Shown here piece after piece: positions 13,301 to 22,472 of a stretch of 64,000 bases of DNA (position 1 is its first letter; each line of letters starts with the position of its first letter). The notes beneath the pieces were generated by a model. That model was not told the origin of the DNA, did not search any database, and saw only the letters and a program-made list of their open reading frames with translations. The stretch is from an uncultured Flavobacteriaceae bacterium (GTDB taxonomy: Bacteria > Bacteroidota > Bacteroidia > Flavobacteriales > Flavobacteriaceae). The position numbers were made by a program, and so were the translations under genes. The stretch covers positions 47,569-111,568 of the forward strand of contig CANMSB010000014.1 in NCBI GenBank assembly GCA_947500445.1. The letters are read 5' to 3'.

Positions 13301-16300
13301 CCTTTGAAAACAATGTACTCCGAGACAATGCAAAAACCAACCCATACAACTGTAGTGGGATGAGCATTTATCAACCCATTGCTTTGGACGATGCCCCCGG
13401 TTTCCATATCATTATCAGAAACAACGTGGCCTTTGAAAACGAATGTAGACTTCCTTTTAGTCCCCGTGGATTTACGATCCCTACCGACGGTAACGGAATT
13501 ATCCTCGATGACTTCAACCATACGCAGAGTGAAGGAATCCCGGCCTATACTCCATCAACATTGGTGGAAAACAACCTTACCTTTAACAACGGTGGGGCGG
13601 GGATAAAAGTTTACGAAGTATCCAACGCGACGATACGTAACAATACCGCTTGGCACAACAACTACGTTTTGCGTGATTTCACAGGTGGTTTGGGCGATAT
13701 TGGAGCACAGGCCGTAGATGGAGCCATTGAAATTTACAACAATGTGTCCGTTGAAGAATTCGGTCAGGAAAATGGGCATGGTTTGTTCGTACAGACCAAA
13801 GGATCTGCAACGGTGGCCATTAAAAACAACATTGTTGTAGGTTCAAGAAGTTTTGAAGGTGCTACACCTGTCGAAGAAAACAATACGTTCGTTTCGGTTA
13901 ACCAACAGTCGTTTCCGGCCTTTGCCAATGCGACTACCGATGTTACGTTCCAGGACATTCAGGATTTCAGAAACTACTTTGGAATTCGCGAACTATCTCC
14001 TGCCATCGATGCCGGTGATACAGATTTGGGAGCCTTAAAAGATTTTGATGGCGTCGACAGACCGTTAGGAGCAGCTACCGATATCGGTGCTTTTGAAGGA
14101 GCTACCGATTCGGACGAGCCTTTACCAGCGGACGAGACACTTGTTTCCAGAATCCAAAATACCGAAACCCCATTGGTTATCGATGGTATTAAAGATGGTG
14201 CCTACATCGGCAGCAAGTATGACATTACCAAATTGTCGCCCACCTTGGACGACCCGACGGATGCCAGCGACCTTTCCGGTGTTTGGACTTCGTTATGGGA
14301 CGAGGACAACTTATACCTTTTGGTGGAAGTTAACGATGAGGCCATCCAGAACGATTCTTCGGACTCGTCGAACGATGACAGCATCGAAATACACATCGAT
14401 GGTGAAAACTCAAGGTCGGAAACCTATGAAAACGACGATCTCATATTTGTGTTGAGCGCCGGTGAAGAAGATAGCCTAGAAGAGTTGCTCGGTAACGATA
14501 CTGCCGGGGTAACGAGCCAAATCGTTACTACGGAAACAGGATATACCGCAGAGATTTCCATTCCTTGGTCTACGATAGGCACCGTACCTTCCGACAGCCT
14601 TAAAATAGGATTGGACGTGCAATTGAACGATGATGACGATGGTGGAGAACGTGATAGCAAATTGGCATGGCAGGACCTCTTGGAGGACAACACTACCATT
14701 CCTTCCCGTTTGGGCGAAGGTTTGATCGTTGTATTGCCACCACCGCCAGCAGTTGTTCTCGCGCCTAGCCCAATAACTATCGACGGTGTCCAAGATGACT
14801 CTTGGGCCGAAGTTGAAGGAATTGCTATTGGAACGGAAGTTTCAGGTGAAATTACCGACAGCAATGATTTGGACGGTAGCTGGAAATCCCAATGGGACGA
14901 AAATGGCCTATACTTCTTCATTTCCGTTACCGATGATGACCTTCATAACGATAGTGATCAATGGTACGAGGACGATGGTATCGAAATTTATATCGATTCG
15001 GACAATAGCAAGAATACCACCTACGGTCCGGACGACCATCAATTGACCATTGGTTGGAACAACGGTAACCTTATCGAGGATACCAAGAACAACATTGGTG
15101 AAGGGGCTACGGTAGTTGTAGTGGATACCGATAATGGGTATGATGCGGAAGTTTCCATTCCATGGAGCGCTTTGAGCATTACCCCTTCGGCAGGACAATT
15201 CATTGGTTTGGATATCCACCTTATCGACGACGACGAAGGAGGACCACGATCAGGTAAACTTTCTTGGTATTCCCAGATCGACGAATCGTTTAGGGACCCA
15301 TCCTTGTTCGGGGACATCTTCTTGGCGGGCGACAATACGCCACCAGTGGACGAAATGGCTTATGGAGAAGTTGGAAACACCTCCGGTACCGATGTGTGGA
15401 CCTCGGTAGGTTATGAAAACTCCTATGACGACCCAGTGGTAGTGCTTGGCCCTATGAGCAACAATGGTGGACAACCGGGTACGCTTCGAGTACGAAGTGT
15501 CGAAGGAAACTGTTTTGAATGGCAGGTAGACGAATGGTACTATCTTGATGGTAACCATTTGAGAGAAAATGTGGGCTACATGATTGTAGAGTCCGGAACG
15601 CACACTATGGCGAACGGCCATAGTATTGTTGCCGGAAAAACCGATGTAAATATCGACTGGGTTACCGTTCAATTGCCGAACGTTTTTGAAGATGCCCCCG
15701 TAATCGTACCGCAAGTGATGACCGTAAATGGAAATCAGCCAGTGGACGCAAGGGTAAGAAACGTGACCTCTACAAGTTTCCAGGTAAAATTACAGGAAGA
15801 GGAAAATGGAGGAGATGGAACCGGAAATAGGGACCATTTTACCGAAACGATAGGATGGGTAGCTATGGAGCGGCGCACTTCCGATGGTAACGGAACAGCA
15901 ATGTTCGAAATTGCCAATACCGGAAATGTTGTGGACCATAACGGGTATAACGTCAATTTTGAAAAGTCCTATACCAATGACAACAGAGTATTGATAGGGC
16001 ATGATCAGACCACCAACGGTGGGGATGCCGGTACCATTAGGTATCGAACCAACAGTTATACCGCCAACAGTGTGCAGTTATACTTCCAAGAGGAAGCATC
16101 CAAGGACAGTGAGACTAATCATAAGACCGAAAAATATGGTTACGCGGTTTTTGGAAACGAAGGAAGCCTCTACAAAGGAACACCTGTTGCTAATAGTGCG
16201 ACTACCGGGACAGCCGAAAGTGATGGGGTTATCGTATATCCGAACCCTACGTTCAACAGCGCCCGAATCAGTATCGCCGGCAAGCGAAATGTGAACGGAA

Positions 16301-16458
16301 GTGTATTGGTAATGGACCTTTCGGGGAATACCGTGTTACAAACGAGTTTCTCCGAGTTCAGAAATCAAATCGATGTATCGAAATTGCCGAGAGGCCTTTA
16401 CATTGTCCGCATTGAAGCTAAGGGCATTTCCAAGACGGTTAAACTGTACAAGCAGTAA
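10372..16458 (+). CDS. Giant modular T9SS-secreted carbohydrate-active-type protein with beta-helix
   Basis: A 2028-residue extracellular protein. Residues 1-35 are a signal peptide ending near KAQ. Five modules of about 157 residues follow (about 38-188, 195-347, 352-502, 508-656, 668-820) and look like CBM4/9-type sugar-binding beta-sandwiches; the first four are near copies. Residues about 828-1240 form a right-handed beta-helix (VNPIGSDTNSG, then repeated NN-turn rungs), as in many polysaccharide lyases. Two CBM9-like domains (about 1255-1455, 1465-1655), a repeated lectin-like region (about 1660-1930) and a Por-type secretion tail (VYPNPTFNSARISI to the end) follow. It probably binds and perhaps cleaves an algal polysaccharide. 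No family-specific catalytic residues were recognised, so enzymatic activity is not proven. No SusCD pair is nearby. Confidence 0.85.
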   Translation: MKHLYQLGGKNSFFLFAKYFFLTLCLFFLIGLKAQTANYDAATDWDPFPVDNFSITEEADADAVDGSAIKVSTLISTENWWEGLVQTFQNSTPAIVSGNEYTVTFRHKADTDRQVWAVIATRPTDTYGSDDIRYFEGFFDLSTEYQEFSYTFTATDADSGSVHVQLYAGGNDTAFYVDNFDITVVEGTTPPADEAYNTVADWDAFPTDNFEITEDADADALNGSAIKVSTLVSTQNWWEGLVQTFQNNTPAIVSGNEYTVTFRHKAETARQLWVIVAARPTDTYGSDDNKYFDGFVDLATGYQEYSYTFTAADTDSGSVHVQLYAGGDDTAFSIDDFDITVVEGTAPPTDEAYNTVADWDAFPTDNFAITEEADADAVNGSAIKVSTLVSTENWYDGLVQTFQNNTPAIVSGNEYTVTFSHKADADRQVWVVVAARPTDTYGSDDNKYFDGFIDLSTAYQEFSYTFTATDADSGSVHVQLYGGGDDTAFYVDDFDITVVEGTTPPANDEAYDTVADWDAFPTDNFEITEEADADALNGSAIKVTTLVSTENWYDGLVQTFQNNTPAVINGNEYTVRFRHRAEADRQIWVTISGRPTDTYGSDDNSYFSEFINVGTGYQEYSFTFTSTDIVDGTVHVQLFGGGDDTAFYIDDFNITTGSDNPPLSGDEPWEVVERWNTYPTATLIHEIVADDNAVNQEAFRISVDPSTTLADSEWYDAGFQVLQDEGVVEEEGKRYQVSFRYRAESDRQVWFGLRSRPYNTFGTDDTDYFGNFLNATTNYQEFIRTITVASPDSIPSTIYTSFFMGGSDVPLFIDNIQIVEAEALRTVPTTLYVNPIGSDTNSGTANTAEGAFKTIGQALSSLIPGDTLLIADGLYQENSLALENIKGTPELVTTVKSINKWGAKIEGTSQYDELLAIVDSDYIVIDGLEVFNNNNVELEDWNAGIEATGSNHVTVRNVYAHDCGCNGVSGREGDYFTFENNVLRDNAKTNPYNCSGMSIYQPIALDDAPGFHIIIRNNVAFENECRLPFSPRGFTIPTDGNGIILDDFNHTQSEGIPAYTPSTLVENNLTFNNGGAGIKVYEVSNATIRNNTAWHNNYVLRDFTGGLGDIGAQAVDGAIEIYNNVSVEEFGQENGHGLFVQTKGSATVAIKNNIVVGSRSFEGATPVEENNTFVSVNQQSFPAFANATTDVTFQDIQDFRNYFGIRELSPAIDAGDTDLGALKDFDGVDRPLGAATDIGAFEGATDSDEPLPADETLVSRIQNTETPLVIDGIKDGAYIGSKYDITKLSPTLDDPTDASDLSGVWTSLWDEDNLYLLVEVNDEAIQNDSSDSSNDDSIEIHIDGENSRSETYENDDLIFVLSAGEEDSLEELLGNDTAGVTSQIVTTETGYTAEISIPWSTIGTVPSDSLKIGLDVQLNDDDDGGERDSKLAWQDLLEDNTTIPSRLGEGLIVVLPPPPAVVLAPSPITIDGVQDDSWAEVEGIAIGTEVSGEITDSNDLDGSWKSQWDENGLYFFISVTDDDLHNDSDQWYEDDGIEIYIDSDNSKNTTYGPDDHQLTIGWNNGNLIEDTKNNIGEGATVVVVDTDNGYDAEVSIPWSALSITPSAGQFIGLDIHLIDDDEGGPRSGKLSWYSQIDESFRDPSLFGDIFLAGDNTPPVDEMAYGEVGNTSGTDVWTSVGYENSYDDPVVVLGPMSNNGGQPGTLRVRSVEGNCFEWQVDEWYYLDGNHLRENVGYMIVESGTHTMANGHSIVAGKTDVNIDWVTVQLPNVFEDAPVIVPQVMTVNGNQPVDARVRNVTSTSFQVKLQEEENGGDGTGNRDHFTETIGWVAMERRTSDGNGTAMFEIANTGNVVDHNGYNVNFEKSYTNDNRVLIGHDQTTNGGDAGTIRYRTNSYTANSVQLYFQEEASKDSETNHKTEKYGYAVFGNEGSLYKGTPVANSATTGTAESDGVIVYPNPTFNSARISIAGKRNVNGSVLVMDLSGNTVLQTSFSEFRNQIDVSKLPRGLYIVRIEAKGISKTVKLYKQ
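10483..12339 (+). repeat. Four in-frame tandem repeats of about 471 bp
   Basis: The first four N-terminal modules of the giant protein repeat with a period of 157-158 codons, marked by DWDxFPxDNF at residues 44, 201, 358 and 516. Long stretches are the same in all copies, for example PTDTYGSDD and GSVHVQLY. A fifth, diverged copy lies at 12373-12831. The similarity suggests recent duplication or gene conversion. Confidence 0.85.
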
Positions 16459-16497
16459 TAAAAGGTATACCGTATTAAACATACGGTAATGGAGTAC

Positions 16498-16538
16498 AAG
16501 GGCATCTAAAAGAGTATTCTTTTAGGTGCCCTTTTTTT
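16498..16538 (+). terminator. Terminator after the giant secreted protein
   Basis: The arm GGGCATCTAAAAG pairs with CTTTTAGGTGCCC (one G-T pair) and is followed by a seven-T run. It lies 40 bases after the stop codon. The next 120 bases hold no recognisable gene. Confidence 0.85.
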
Positions 16539-16661
16539 ATTGGGCCTACTCAATTTTAACCATAACGAATTCGAGGAGGTTTAGGAAGTGTCGTTTTAAC
16601 AGGTATTAGCCGGCGCTACCCCAAAACATAAATAATACGGTAAGGTGATTTTATAAAGTAG

Positions 16662-17417
16662 TTACTTTTTGATCTTGCCCATCTTCAAAAAAATAGGGAA
16701 ACGGATATCCTTCTGTTCTTCTATTTTCCATAACGGTGCTATTTGTGATACAAAGGCCTTTACAGGGTCTTTTCCCGGATGTTTTTTGCGATAGGTTTGT
16801 ACACTTGACCAAGAGTTCAGATATCCTACAAAGTGTTTTAGATTCCAACGTACCTGAATGAAATGGCTTTCCTTTGAAACGATTTGTTGAAAATCCAGTG
16901 GAATGTGTGCATATGCGGTATCCACATGTTTTCTTCGGGCATTCCAGTACGGGCCTATTACTTGGCTATAAAAAGAGTCGATATGCTCGTCCAATGCAGG
17001 GGCTATCCGAAGTAACCCGTATCCCCAAACTGCCAATACCCCATTATTTTTGGACACCCTGAAGACTTCCCGGTTGAATGCGTCAAAATCGAACCAATGA
17101 AGTGCTTGGGCCACGGTGATCAAATCAAAACTATTATCGGCAAAGCTTGTATGTTCCGCTCCCGATACCGCATAGGAAATAGCTTCGTGCACAGGAGCCT
17201 GTGCCAATTGGGACGAACTGATGTCCGTTGCCATAACCTTATCGAAATACGGCGCCAAAGCAAGGGCCACTTGCCCATTACCGGTACCGCAATCCCAACA
17301 TTGGGCTGTTTGGTTTACATGCCCGATAATTTCTTGATAAAGTTCTTTCGGATAGGACGGTCGAAACTTTTTATAGCTTTCGGCCTGTTCGGAAAATAAA
17401 TCGAAGGATGCTTTCAT
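16662..17417 (-). CDS. Class I SAM-dependent methyltransferase
   Basis: A 251-residue methyltransferase of the Methyltransf_11 type. Motif I is WDCGTGNGQVA (about 40-50), followed by the acidic end of strand 2 (ATDIS), motif II region FDLITVAQALHWFD and post-motif FRVSKNNGVLAVWGYG. The N-terminus SEQAESYKKFRPSYP is typical of a family often labelled trans-aconitate-like methyltransferases. Substrate unknown. It lies 29 bp downstream of the MoxR ATPase on the same strand and could be co-transcribed. Confidence 0.85.
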   Translation of the reverse strand: MKASFDLFSEQAESYKKFRPSYPKELYQEIIGHVNQTAQCWDCGTGNGQVALALAPYFDKVMATDISSSQLAQAPVHEAISYAVSGAEHTSFADNSFDLITVAQALHWFDFDAFNREVFRVSKNNGVLAVWGYGLLRIAPALDEHIDSFYSQVIGPYWNARRKHVDTAYAHIPLDFQQIVSKESHFIQVRWNLKHFVGYLNSWSSVQTYRKKHPGKDPVKAFVSQIAPLWKIEEQKDIRFPIFLKMGKIKK

Positions 17418-17446
17418 GTATTTCTTGTCATCCGTGGTAATACCGG

Positions 17447-18400
17447 TTAAAAAAGTGCCCTGATAATCGTTTCTTCCGTGATGCCTTCTGCCTCGGCCTT
17501 ATAGTTTTTAATGATCCGGTGTCGCAGGATGCCCATAGCCACCGCCTGCACGTCCTCGATATCGGGTGAGTACTTTCCATTTACCGCGGCGTGCGCTTTC
17601 GCGCCCAACACCAAATTTTGTGAGGCTCGCGGTCCGGCGCCCCAATCGATGTATTGTTTTACATAATCACTTGCCGTATCCAGATTGGGCCGGGTGGCGT
17701 TTACCAAACGTACGGCATAATCGACTACATTGTCGGGTACCGGTATACGCCTGACCAATTGCTGTACGTTGAGAATTTCCTCGGCGGTAAAAAGAGCATC
17801 TAGCTGATAGGTGGCGCCGCCGGTGGTCGCTTTTACTACCTGTATTTCCTCTGCTATGGAAGGATACTTTAATTCTATGGCAAACATAAAACGGTCCAAC
17901 TGTGCTTCCGGTAAAGGGTAGGTCCCCTCCTGCTCAATGGGGTTTTGGGTGGCCAGAACAAAATAGGGAAGTTCCAAACGGTGCTGTTTCCCGGCAATGG
18001 TCACCGAACGTTCCTGCATAGCCTCCAACAATGCCGCTTGGGTTTTCGGCGGTGTCCGGTTAATCTCGTCCGCCAGAATGATATTGGAAAAAATAGGCCC
18101 TTTGATGAACTTGAAATTTCGATTTTGATCTAGTACCTCGCTTCCCAAAATATCACTGGGCATCAGATCGGGGGTAAACTGTATCCGCTTGAAATCCAAC
18201 CCGAGGGTCTGCGATATGGTGTTCACCATAAGGGTCTTTGCCAGCCCGGGAACGCCGATAAGCAAGGCGTGACCTCCAGTGTATATCGATAACAGTATTT
18301 GATCGATTACCTCGTGTTGGCCGACGATTACCTTAGCTATTTCTTGTTTTAGGGATTGGTGTTTTTGAACCAGTTGGTCAATTGCGGAAACGTCAGACAT
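17447..18400 (-). CDS. MoxR-family AAA+ ATPase
   Basis: A 317-residue AAA+ ATPase. Walker A is GVPGLAKT, Walker B is ILADEINR, and the arginine-rich lid contains DRFMF. MoxR proteins act as chaperones that help assemble metal-containing or complex periplasmic proteins, usually with a DUF58/VWA partner. Here no DUF58 or Bat gene follows; instead it lies one base after a SurA-like gene and upstream of a methyltransferase. The pairing with periplasmic foldases may reflect envelope protein quality control, but that is inference. Confidence 0.92.
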   Translation of the reverse strand: MSDVSAIDQLVQKHQSLKQEIAKVIVGQHEVIDQILLSIYTGGHALLIGVPGLAKTLMVNTISQTLGLDFKRIQFTPDLMPSDILGSEVLDQNRNFKFIKGPIFSNIILADEINRTPPKTQAALLEAMQERSVTIAGKQHRLELPYFVLATQNPIEQEGTYPLPEAQLDRFMFAIELKYPSIAEEIQVVKATTGGATYQLDALFTAEEILNVQQLVRRIPVPDNVVDYAVRLVNATRPNLDTASDYVKQYIDWGAGPRASQNLVLGAKAHAAVNGKYSPDIEDVQAVAMGILRHRIIKNYKAEAEGITEETIIRALF

Positions 18401-18401
18401 A

Positions 18402-19871
18402 TTATTTTTTCATCCAATTGTTAGCGAATTCACAGTCTTTTCTGGATTCGTTGACACTGATATACGTGTCCTTTATATGTTTGTCCATCCACTCTTTGAT
18501 GGTTTTGTACTGCTTTTCGGTAGTAGCCAATTGCTGAATCTTCATATAGTCCTTGGAGAAATCCGCAACATGTTCATCATAACGATTGGTAACACGTAGC
18601 AACTTTAAAGAAGGTCCGCCACCGCGCTGATCCTGTTCCAGCAAGGGTCGCGATATTTCATCATCTTTTAGGTTGCGTACCTGATTGTATAGTTTTGGGT
18701 CCATTTTGGTAAGTTCGAACCTTGAATCAAAATTAATGGGGTTGCGCAGTACCCCTCCATCGTATTTGGTTTCCTCTTCGTCAGAAAAATTCAAAGCGGC
18801 CTGGGCGAAGGTATACTTCCCGTCCAAAATATGCTGTCGTATGGTATCCAGTTCCGCACGTGCATTCTCCATGGCCTGTTTCGAAATTTCCGGCTGTATC
18901 AAAATATGTCTAACATCCCGTTCCTGCCCCCTAATCTTTTCGATATACATAATATGATAACCGAACATGGTCTTGAAAGGGTCGGATACCGCACCTTCTT
19001 GCAAACTAAAGGCGACGTCCTTAAACTCTTTCACATAACCCGATTGCTTGGTGATTCCTTCGATCAACCCGCCTTTTGTTTTGGTCGGTCCTTGCGAATA
19101 CAGAATGGCCTTTACGCTGAAGCTCGCTCCGTTATCCTCTACATCGGCCTTTATTTTATTGAGTTTATCGAGTACTACCTGTATTTCCGCGTCAGTGGGT
19201 TCGGGTTGTTTTACAATTTGGGCGATTTCCAGCTCGGCGCCAAAAACCGGCCGTTCGGACTCGCTTATTTTGTTAAAGAACTGACGCACCTCTTCCGGGG
19301 TAACTTCTACTTTTGAAACAATTTCCTGCTGCATTTTTTCGGAGAGCATCCGAAGCTTGTTAATTTTATAAAGCTCCTCCCTAAAACTCGTTTCGTCCGG
19401 TTTTTTGTAGTACCGCAATACTTTATCCATTGATCCGATCTGCTGTACCAAGGACTGCAATTGCCGCTCTCCCTGTGCATTTACCTCATCGTCGGAAACC
19501 AATATACTGTCCTGTACCGCTTGGTGTGCATACAGCCGATCTTCCATTAACTTGCCCAGCAACCCGCAACGCGTAAGCCCTTCCGTTGCCGCTCCTTGGT
19601 TTTTAAGGTCGATCAAGGTTTTTTCGATATCGGATTCCAAAATGACATAATCCCCTACAACGGCCGCGATACCGTCCAACTTTACCCTTTTAAAGGTACT
19701 TACCGTATCCTTTTTTATAGCACTGTCCATCCCCATGGCCATTTCTTTATCTTCAGGTACCGGGTTTATCGTTTCAACGATACTGTCGTTCGATTGTGCT
19801 CTGGAAAAACCGAGGGCCAAAATGGCTATTCCGATCAATAGCTTTGTTTTATTCTTCTTCATAAATTTCAA
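18402..19871 (-). CDS. surA: SurA-like periplasmic peptidyl-prolyl isomerase
   Basis: A 489-residue exported foldase with an N-terminal signal peptide (KLLIGIAILALGFSRAQS). A SurA N-terminal chaperone region with LDGIAAVVGDYVILESDIEK is followed by two parvulin regions, about 205-310 (GLIEGITKQSG, PFKTMFGYHIMYIEKI) and 315-420 (VRHILIQPEIS, GGVLRNPI). Such proteins fold outer-membrane beta-barrels in the periplasm. Translation may begin at either of two ATGs (19871 or 19862); both overlap the end of the upstream SurA-like lipoprotein gene, showing coupled translation. Confidence 0.88.
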   Translation of the reverse strand: MKFMKKNKTKLLIGIAILALGFSRAQSNDSIVETINPVPEDKEMAMGMDSAIKKDTVSTFKRVKLDGIAAVVGDYVILESDIEKTLIDLKNQGAATEGLTRCGLLGKLMEDRLYAHQAVQDSILVSDDEVNAQGERQLQSLVQQIGSMDKVLRYYKKPDETSFREELYKINKLRMLSEKMQQEIVSKVEVTPEEVRQFFNKISESERPVFGAELEIAQIVKQPEPTDAEIQVVLDKLNKIKADVEDNGASFSVKAILYSQGPTKTKGGLIEGITKQSGYVKEFKDVAFSLQEGAVSDPFKTMFGYHIMYIEKIRGQERDVRHILIQPEISKQAMENARAELDTIRQHILDGKYTFAQAALNFSDEEETKYDGGVLRNPINFDSRFELTKMDPKLYNQVRNLKDDEISRPLLEQDQRGGGPSLKLLRVTNRYDEHVADFSKDYMKIQQLATTEKQYKTIKEWMDKHIKDTYISVNESRKDCEFANNWMKK

Positions 19872-20718
19872 AATCGTTGTCTTTTATTGCTTCGTCTATT
19901 ATTTCGACTTCCAATTTCCGTACATAGTCCAACCGTCTTCTGCTCAACAATACCTGTTTCAAAGTGGGTTCAATAAACGAAATCGGCGCTACATCGTTGG
20001 GACGTAACAGGTTAACGACCTTGCCCAAATATACCCCCTTTGCATCCTCCAACTCAAAAAATTGTGATTTTTTTAAGTGTCTATCTCGGTTGTCCTGCGT
20101 TAACGGGGGAATCTCGGTGATGACCCGTGAAGCGGGAATCCAAATGGAATCGTTAAAATTAAGTTTCTTGAACTGCACCCCAATGGAATCCAAATAGGCC
20201 ACGTCCTTGGTATTAAACCGTTTCAAACGTTGTTTCACTTCATCCTTGTTCAAAAATTGTTTGGGCAATTCAACATAGCGCAATTGAACGATGGTCTCTT
20301 TCAATAAAAAGTTTTTTTGCTCTTTTTTATAAAACGATTTTAACTGGGCGTCGCTTACCGTACTGTCGCTTCCCTGATGTACCAAAGCCTCCTTGTAGGC
20401 GCGGGTATAGAGGTCGCTCTTATAGTTTGCCACCAATTTATCGAACTCGGCCAACTTGTCTTCCGGTAGGTTGATTTTTGCTTTGGCCAATAACAATTGC
20501 TTGGATGCCCAATTGTTAATGTAATTGGTAACGAAGGACACACTGTCCTCCCGAGATATGGATTTGGACATTAATGGTGCGATATCGGACCGATAGAGAT
20601 ACGATTCCCCTACCCTGGCCAGCGGTAGCTCTTCCTTCTTTTCGGACAAAACACCTTTACATCCCACAACGAGAGCTGCCATTGCCAACAGCGCAATAAA
20701 AAAATCCCTAATATTCAC
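19849..20718 (-). CDS. SurA-like lipoprotein foldase
   Basis: A 289-residue protein with a lipoprotein signal (LVVGC, acylated Cys about residue 20). The region LARVGESYLYRSDIAPLM resembles the SurA N-terminus, and helices with KSFYKKEQKNFLLKETIVQLRYVELP follow, but a recognisable complete parvulin catalytic domain is lacking. It is probably a periplasmic chaperone acting with the adjacent SurA. Its end overlaps the surA start by up to 23 bases. It is the first gene of the four-gene minus-strand set. Confidence 0.75.
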   Translation of the reverse strand: MNIRDFFIALLAMAALVVGCKGVLSEKKEELPLARVGESYLYRSDIAPLMSKSISREDSVSFVTNYINNWASKQLLLAKAKINLPEDKLAEFDKLVANYKSDLYTRAYKEALVHQGSDSTVSDAQLKSFYKKEQKNFLLKETIVQLRYVELPKQFLNKDEVKQRLKRFNTKDVAYLDSIGVQFKKLNFNDSIWIPASRVITEIPPLTQDNRDRHLKKSQFFELEDAKGVYLGKVVNLLRPNDVAPISFIEPTLKQVLLSRRRLDYVRKLEVEIIDEAIKDNDFEIYEEE

Positions 20719-20867
20719 AGCGTTTTTTGAATCTTATAAGGCGCAAAAATAGCAATTACGGACTGGTAGCCAAAGTCTTGCTTTATTCGTTAACAGATTT
20801 TTATGTACACCCGGTAATTTAGTACTTTCGTGTCGGTGAATCGAATCGCCCTTTTTAACGGCATATT

Positions 20868-21116
20868 TTGGATCGAAAAATAAAACTTATTTGGGACTTT
20901 AGGGGACCTGCCGCGGCAAAGACGGCCGAACATCACGAAAAGCATTTGAAAGAATTTATTGCTGCGGAATCCACATCGTTGAACATTACCGGTCATACGC
21001 ATTTCGGGGAATTCCATAGTATTGCCTATATGGTGGTAGCGGAAAACGAAATGATTGCGGTCCGCGATGCCTTAAAACCCCATAGAGGGGAAGTTTTTGA
21101 CGATAAAATCAGCTAA
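20868..21116 (+). CDS. Small conserved hypothetical protein (TTG start)
   Basis: An 82-residue soluble protein beginning at TTG (TTGGATCGAAAA); no ATG is available in frame upstream. It has the pattern IWDFRGPAAAKTAEHHEKHLKEF and ends with GHTHFGEFHSIAYMVVAENEM. The composition is that of a real protein and I believe relatives exist in Bacteroidota, but I cannot name a function. It is divergent from the SurA-like gene set. Confidence 0.7.
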   Translation: MDRKIKLIWDFRGPAAAKTAEHHEKHLKEFIAAESTSLNITGHTHFGEFHSIAYMVVAENEMIAVRDALKPHRGEVFDDKIS

Positions 21117-21301
21117 AATATATTGAAGTGGTTTAAACTTTTTAAATCGGCTAAGAAATGATGCTTTTTCACACTTTTTTCGACTTTTTATCCTTCCGTA
21201 ACGCTGCTATGCAACTCAAAAAAGGCTTCAAAAGGGCAAAAAATCATTTCCCGAAGCATCGGGATCGCTTCAATCCAAAAAATTTAAATCACTTCATTTT
21301 G

Positions 21302-22438
21302 ATGAAAAACCACCTAATGTTTATCGCCCTGATCATTATTTGCTGTGTTTCCTGTGCGAAACAAACCGAACAGATCGGAATATTGGAAACGGTACTCGCC
21401 TCGGAAAACCCGAACATAAAAACGGTGATGGACGACTTGGAACGGTACCAAGTGCAAATACGGTACACCCAAATAGATTGGAGAAATGACAGCGTATTGT
21501 TTACCGCGTACGATTTTCAGGTAAACGACAGCCTATATTTTTATCCGGCGAGTACGGTAAAGTTTCCAGCGGCAGTGGCCGCATTGGAACAGCTGAACCA
21601 AACGGACACCCTCGACCGGGATACCCGTTTCTACATTGAGGGCGACTCGGTAGAGACCACTTTTTCCAATGAAATATCCAAAATTTTTGCGGTCAGCGAC
21701 AATGCCGCGAACAATCGTCTGGTAGAATTTTTGGGTCAGGACGCGATTAATGAGCGATTGCGGAACAGGGGCGTTGCCCCGGTTCGCATTGCACATCGCC
21801 TGGGGTACCGTTCGGACGATGTGACCACCTTACCATTGATCGTGTATTTGAACGACAGTACCACTGCCACCACCGTCCCTACCATTAATTCGGTGATACG
21901 CCCATTGGATTTAAAAGGCACGGAAAAAGGTAAGGGGTATTACGAGGACGATGCGCTTGTTTCGGAACCTTTTGATTTTAAGCTGAAGAACTATTTTCCG
22001 TTAAGCGCGCAGCAGGAGCTACTGAAAAGAATCGTTTTTCCAAAAGCCTTCCCAAAAAACGAACGGTTCGACCTTAGCGACGATCAGCGGGACTTTTTAT
22101 TGACGGCAATGCACAGCCTCCCGAAAACCGTAGGCTACGATGCCGAGACTTATTACGATAGCTATTGTAAGTTTTTCATGTTCGGGGACACAAAAGACCC
22201 CATTCCCGACACGATTAAAATTTACAACAAAGTAGGATTCGCCTATGGTACCCTTACCGACAACGCCTATATTGTCGACGATAAGAACAAGGTCGAATTT
22301 TTGATCTCGGCCACCCTTTTGGTGAACCGGAACGGTATTTTTAACGATGACCAATATGAATATGAGAAGATCGGAATTCCTTTTTTGGCGGAACTGGGAA
22401 GGGCTTTATACGATCTAGAGGCAAAACGCAGGAAATAG
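21302..22438 (+). CDS. Serine hydrolase lipoprotein of the class A beta-lactamase fold
   Basis: A 378-residue exported protein with a hydrophobic leader ending in CCVSC, a probable lipoprotein signal. The penicillin-recognising active site is visible: S-T-V-K (YPASTVKFPAA), S-D-N (AVSDNAANN) and a KTG-box variant KVG (NKVGFAYG). The fold suits a beta-lactamase-like or peptidoglycan-related hydrolase; actual lactamase activity is unproven, since the family includes many enzymes of unknown substrate. An in-frame extension to 21158 exists, but ATG 21302 begins the signal peptide. Confidence 0.82.
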   Translation: MKNHLMFIALIIICCVSCAKQTEQIGILETVLASENPNIKTVMDDLERYQVQIRYTQIDWRNDSVLFTAYDFQVNDSLYFYPASTVKFPAAVAALEQLNQTDTLDRDTRFYIEGDSVETTFSNEISKIFAVSDNAANNRLVEFLGQDAINERLRNRGVAPVRIAHRLGYRSDDVTTLPLIVYLNDSTTATTVPTINSVIRPLDLKGTEKGKGYYEDDALVSEPFDFKLKNYFPLSAQQELLKRIVFPKAFPKNERFDLSDDQRDFLLTAMHSLPKTVGYDAETYYDSYCKFFMFGDTKDPIPDTIKIYNKVGFAYGTLTDNAYIVDDKNKVEFLISATLLVNRNGIFNDDQYEYEKIGIPFLAELGRALYDLEAKRRK

Positions 22439-22472
22439 CGCTCTCAATACTACAGTTGTAAAACGATTTTTT

